Shown here piece by piece: positions 62,071 through 64,000 of a DNA stretch of 64,000 nucleotides (position 1 is its first letter; every line of letters begins with the position of its first letter). Position numbers and translations under genes: made by a program. The notes under the pieces are model-generated. The model was not told the DNA's origin and ran no database searches. It saw nothing but the letters and a program-made list of their open reading frames with translations. Source of the stretch: Sneathiellales bacterium (GTDB lineage: Bacteria; Pseudomonadota; Alphaproteobacteria; JANQFL01); contig JANQFL010000029.1 in assembly GCA_028277845.1 (NCBI GenBank), positions 18,746 to 82,745 of the forward strand, read 5' to 3'.

Positions 62071-63024
62071 CTAATTACGCAAGTGATTACTGTTGAGGCC
62101 GCCATTGCACGCCTTGCAGACGATGGTGCCCCGCACCGGTTCGCCGCACAAACGGTGCACCAGTGGCAGCGCCGCGGTGTGTTCTCCGGACAGGTTGCGC
62201 TGAGCCCATAGAATCGATTCCAGGGTCGGCTGATACATGGCCAGGCCTTTGACCGACAGAATGTATTCGGCGCGGCCTTCGGTCCCGCCCCGGGTGTGTG
62301 GCACCAGGATGGCGGCGGCCACCAGGCGCTGCAGCCGGTCGGCCAGGATGTTGCTGGCGATGCCGATGGTCTGCTGGATGTCGTTGAAGCGGCGCAGACC
62401 GAAGAACTGGCAGGCGATGACGTGGGTCGACCAGCGGTCGGCGGTCAGATAGAGCCACGCGTCGTGGCCCAGGTTCTGGATGTTGTATTGCTGGCGCCGG
62501 CCGTTGTCGGCGATGGCGGGGAACGCCACGTCGGGCACCGGGTCGTTGCCGGGATTGACGGCCACCTGGCGGGCGATGAATTCGTGGCCGCAGCTTTTGC
62601 AGACCAGCGCCGGATTCATGTTTGCGCCGCAGTGGGCGCAGTTTTCCGCGCATAATCCGATGCCTTGGCCGTTGTCCTCCGGCATCCACCATTTGCTGGC
62701 CCAGTCGTCGAACAGGACGAAATAGCCGAACAGGTCCTGCCCCGCCGCGGTCAATTCAAACTGCCGCCGGTTGTCCGCGTTGCGTTGCAGAAGGCCCGAG
62801 TCGATCAGGTGCTTGAGCCGCGCGGTCAGCGTGCCGCGGGGGATGCCGGTGGTGTCGATGAACGCATCGAAGCCGTGGCCGCCGTAAAACGCCTGGCGCA
62901 GGATTTTGTACGACCAGACGTCGCCGACCTGGCGCTGGACCCATGACGCCTGGCTCAGCGCCATGTAGCGCCGCACCAGATCCACGTGCGCCAATCGCCG
63001 CTTCGTTCCTTCGCGCATAACCAT
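62071..63024 (-). CDS. HxlR-type regulator with two winged-helix domains and zinc-ribbon motifs
   Basis: 317 residues made of two HxlR-like halves. The first (RQAFYGGHGFDAFIDTTGIP then RGTLTARLKHLIDSGLLQRN) is followed by a CAHCGANMNPALVCKSCGHE zinc-ribbon motif. The second (CQFFGLRRFNDIQQTIGIAS, NILADRLQRLVAAAILVP) ends with CGEPVRGTIVCKACNGG. Single HxlR domains normally act as dimers; here two are fused. Two near-identical palindromes at 62073-62088 and 63135-63150, upstream of the flavoprotein and the permease, are its probable operators. Confidence 0.85.
   Translation of the reverse strand: MVMREGTKRRLAHVDLVRRYMALSQASWVQRQVGDVWSYKILRQAFYGGHGFDAFIDTTGIPRGTLTARLKHLIDSGLLQRNADNRRQFELTAAGQDLFGYFVLFDDWASKWWMPEDNGQGIGLCAENCAHCGANMNPALVCKSCGHEFIARQVAVNPGNDPVPDVAFPAIADNGRRQQYNIQNLGHDAWLYLTADRWSTHVIACQFFGLRRFNDIQQTIGIASNILADRLQRLVAAAILVPHTRGGTEGRAEYILSVKGLAMYQPTLESILWAQRNLSGEHTAALPLVHRLCGEPVRGTIVCKACNGGLNSNHLRN
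62073..62088. promoter_or_regulatory. Operator-like palindrome upstream of the flavoprotein gene
   Basis: AATTACGCAAGTGATT is an imperfect palindrome (AAT-x-AC-N4-GT-x-ATT) and is nearly the same as the site at 63135-63150. It overlaps the last codons of the HxlR-type gene, about 50 bp before the start of the nitronate monooxygenase-like gene. Confidence 0.7.
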
Positions 63025-63134
63025 GGTCGGGCAGTTAACTCGCTTTGCGTCGGGGCATCAAGCAGCCATGGCCGGACCGCGGGATGTGGATAAAACGTCT
63101 TGACTAGATCGGCGATACCCTACATTTTTAGTCC

Positions 63135-63150
63135 AATAACGCAAGTGATA
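63135..63150. promoter_or_regulatory. Operator-like palindrome between the HxlR-type gene and the permease
   Basis: AATAACGCAAGTGATA matches the 62073 site at 14 of 16 bases; the match extends to the flanks (TCYAATWACGCAAGTGATWA). It lies 22 bp before the permease start and 111 bp before the divergent HxlR-type start, so it could serve both. Confidence 0.7.
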
Positions 63151-63171
63151 AGCGTTTTGAAAGGACAGGGC

Positions 63172-64000
63172 ATGGCCGGAGTAGGGGCCTTGGCGCAGAT
63201 CGTGGTGGACGGCGTGTCCGTCGGGGCGATCTATGGCCTGGTCGCACTGGGTTTCGTATTGATCTACAAATCGTCCGAGGTGGTGAACTTCGCCCTCGGC
63301 GATCTGCTGATGTTCGCCGCCTTCATGGGCTGGACCTTCGCCGACCCGCTCGGCCTGCCGTTGTGGCTGTCGGTGGTGGGCGCGGTGGTGGCGACGGCGC
63401 TGCTCGGCGGTTTCATCAACCAGGCCTTCATGACCCGCATTCTCGGGCAGCCGCAATTCGCCCACATCCTGCTGACCATCGGCATCGCGTTCGCGCTCAG
63501 GGGCGTCGTGTTCATGCTGTGGGGTGTCGACCAGCGCACGCTGGACAGCTTGGCGCCCGATACCCGCTGGTCCGTGCTCGGCGTGTCGATCCACGCCGAC
63601 AACATTCAGATCATCCTGGTGACGCTGGTGCTGGTGGCCGGCCTGTTCCTGTTTTTCCGCCGCGCCATCTCCGGCCTGGCCATGCGCGCCGTCGCCGAAA
63701 ACCAGATGGCGGCCTATCTGATGTCGATCCCGGTGCGCCGCTACATCGCCGCCGTGTGGATGATGGCGGCGGCCATCGCGGCCATGGGCGGCTTGCTGCT
63801 GGCGCCGCTGCTGCTGGTCGACGGCAATCTGTGGATGGTGGTGATCAAGGGACTGATCGTCGCCGTCATCGGCGGCTTCCATTCCATCCCCGGCGCCCTG
63901 CTCGGCGGCATCATCATCGGCCTGGTGGAACAGTTCGCCGGTGTCTACCTGGATAGTAGCCTGCGCGAGTTGAGCGTCTACGGCTTCTTCTTCGTGCTGC
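63172..64000 (+). CDS. LivH-type branched-chain amino acid/acyl ABC permease (partial, runs off window)
   Basis: 276 residues are present and the 3' end is cut by the window edge. A ribosome site AAAGGACAGGG precedes the ATG. Hydrophobic helices and the family motifs are visible: GVSVGAIYGLVALGFVLIYK, EVVNFALGDLLMFAAF, GLAMRAVAENQMAAYLM and KGLIVAVIGGFHSIPGALLG. LivH-family permeases import branched amino acids but also aromatic acids and amides, which would fit the neighbouring oxygenase cluster. Confidence 0.92.
   Translation, partial: MAGVGALAQIVVDGVSVGAIYGLVALGFVLIYKSSEVVNFALGDLLMFAAFMGWTFADPLGLPLWLSVVGAVVATALLGGFINQAFMTRILGQPQFAHILLTIGIAFALRGVVFMLWGVDQRTLDSLAPDTRWSVLGVSIHADNIQIILVTLVLVAGLFLFFRRAISGLAMRAVAENQMAAYLMSIPVRRYIAAVWMMAAAIAAMGGLLLAPLLLVDGNLWMVVIKGLIVAVIGGFHSIPGALLGGIIIGLVEQFAGVYLDSSLRELSVYGFFFVL

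Overview
The window comes from the chromosome of a high-GC, flagellated alphaproteobacterium, most likely Rhodospirillales-like. The evidence is the flagellar gene order fliF-fliG-fliH-fliN-motA-flbD-flhA, a SciP (DUF1153) gene with CtrA-type TTAA-N7-TTAA boxes, the elongator tRNA-Met sequence and the general base composition. No species can be named from the sequence alone.

Layout. (1) 1-16.3 kb is flagellar. A minus-strand run encodes FliF, FliG, FliH, FliN, MotA, the sigma-54 activator FlbD and the start of FlhA, which leaves the window on the left. SciP follows, then the hook operon fliK-flgD-flgE, a Sel1-repeat gene, and flgK-flgL behind a near-consensus sigma-54 promoter. (2) 16.4-18.8 kb holds a sugar-nucleotide epimerase/dehydratase-type SDR and mnmA, separated by a 31-bp perfect inverted repeat. 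(3) 18.8-28.1 kb is a compact iron-siderophore locus: a PchR-like AraC regulator, a Fur box, a TonB-dependent receptor, a complete ABC importer, a DUF2218 protein and a dedicated ExbB-ExbD-ExbD-TonB energiser. Most of these genes overlap by a few bases. (4) 28.1-35.9 kb is an acyl-CoA carboxylase/AtuA/acyl-CoA dehydrogenase operon resembling acyclic-terpene or branched acyl-CoA catabolism, divergent from an AraC regulator, with two 15-bp direct repeats 21 bp apart between them.

(5) 36.0-58.2 kb is accessory DNA: two islands in tandem at the 3' end of tRNA-Met(CAT). The tRNA 3' end recurs at 51418-51463 (46 bp perfect) and, diverged, at 58180-58232. Island 1 (about 15 kb) has two convergent gene blocks. 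One encodes a large protein with SPFH-like repeats, a small protein and a 1031-residue protein; the last two share a GNV-x-KI-x-V-x-Q-x-FNF motif. The other matches, gene for gene and in reverse order, the TagQ-TagR-TagS-TagT-PpkA(VWA) envelope signalling module known from type VI secretion loci. Here there is no kinase domain, no phosphatase and no T6SS gene. This is my best candidate for an undescribed system. Island 2 (about 7 kb) carries a P-type cation ATPase, a tandem universal stress protein, a small HTH protein, an NTF2-like protein, an AraC regulator and gene remnants. No integrase is visible in either island.

(6) 58.3-64 kb returns to core-like DNA: a thiolase with two unusual active-site changes, a carotenoid/lignostilbene-type oxygenase, a nitronate monooxygenase-like flavoprotein, a two-headed HxlR-type regulator with matching operator-like palindromes, and the start of a LivH-type permease.
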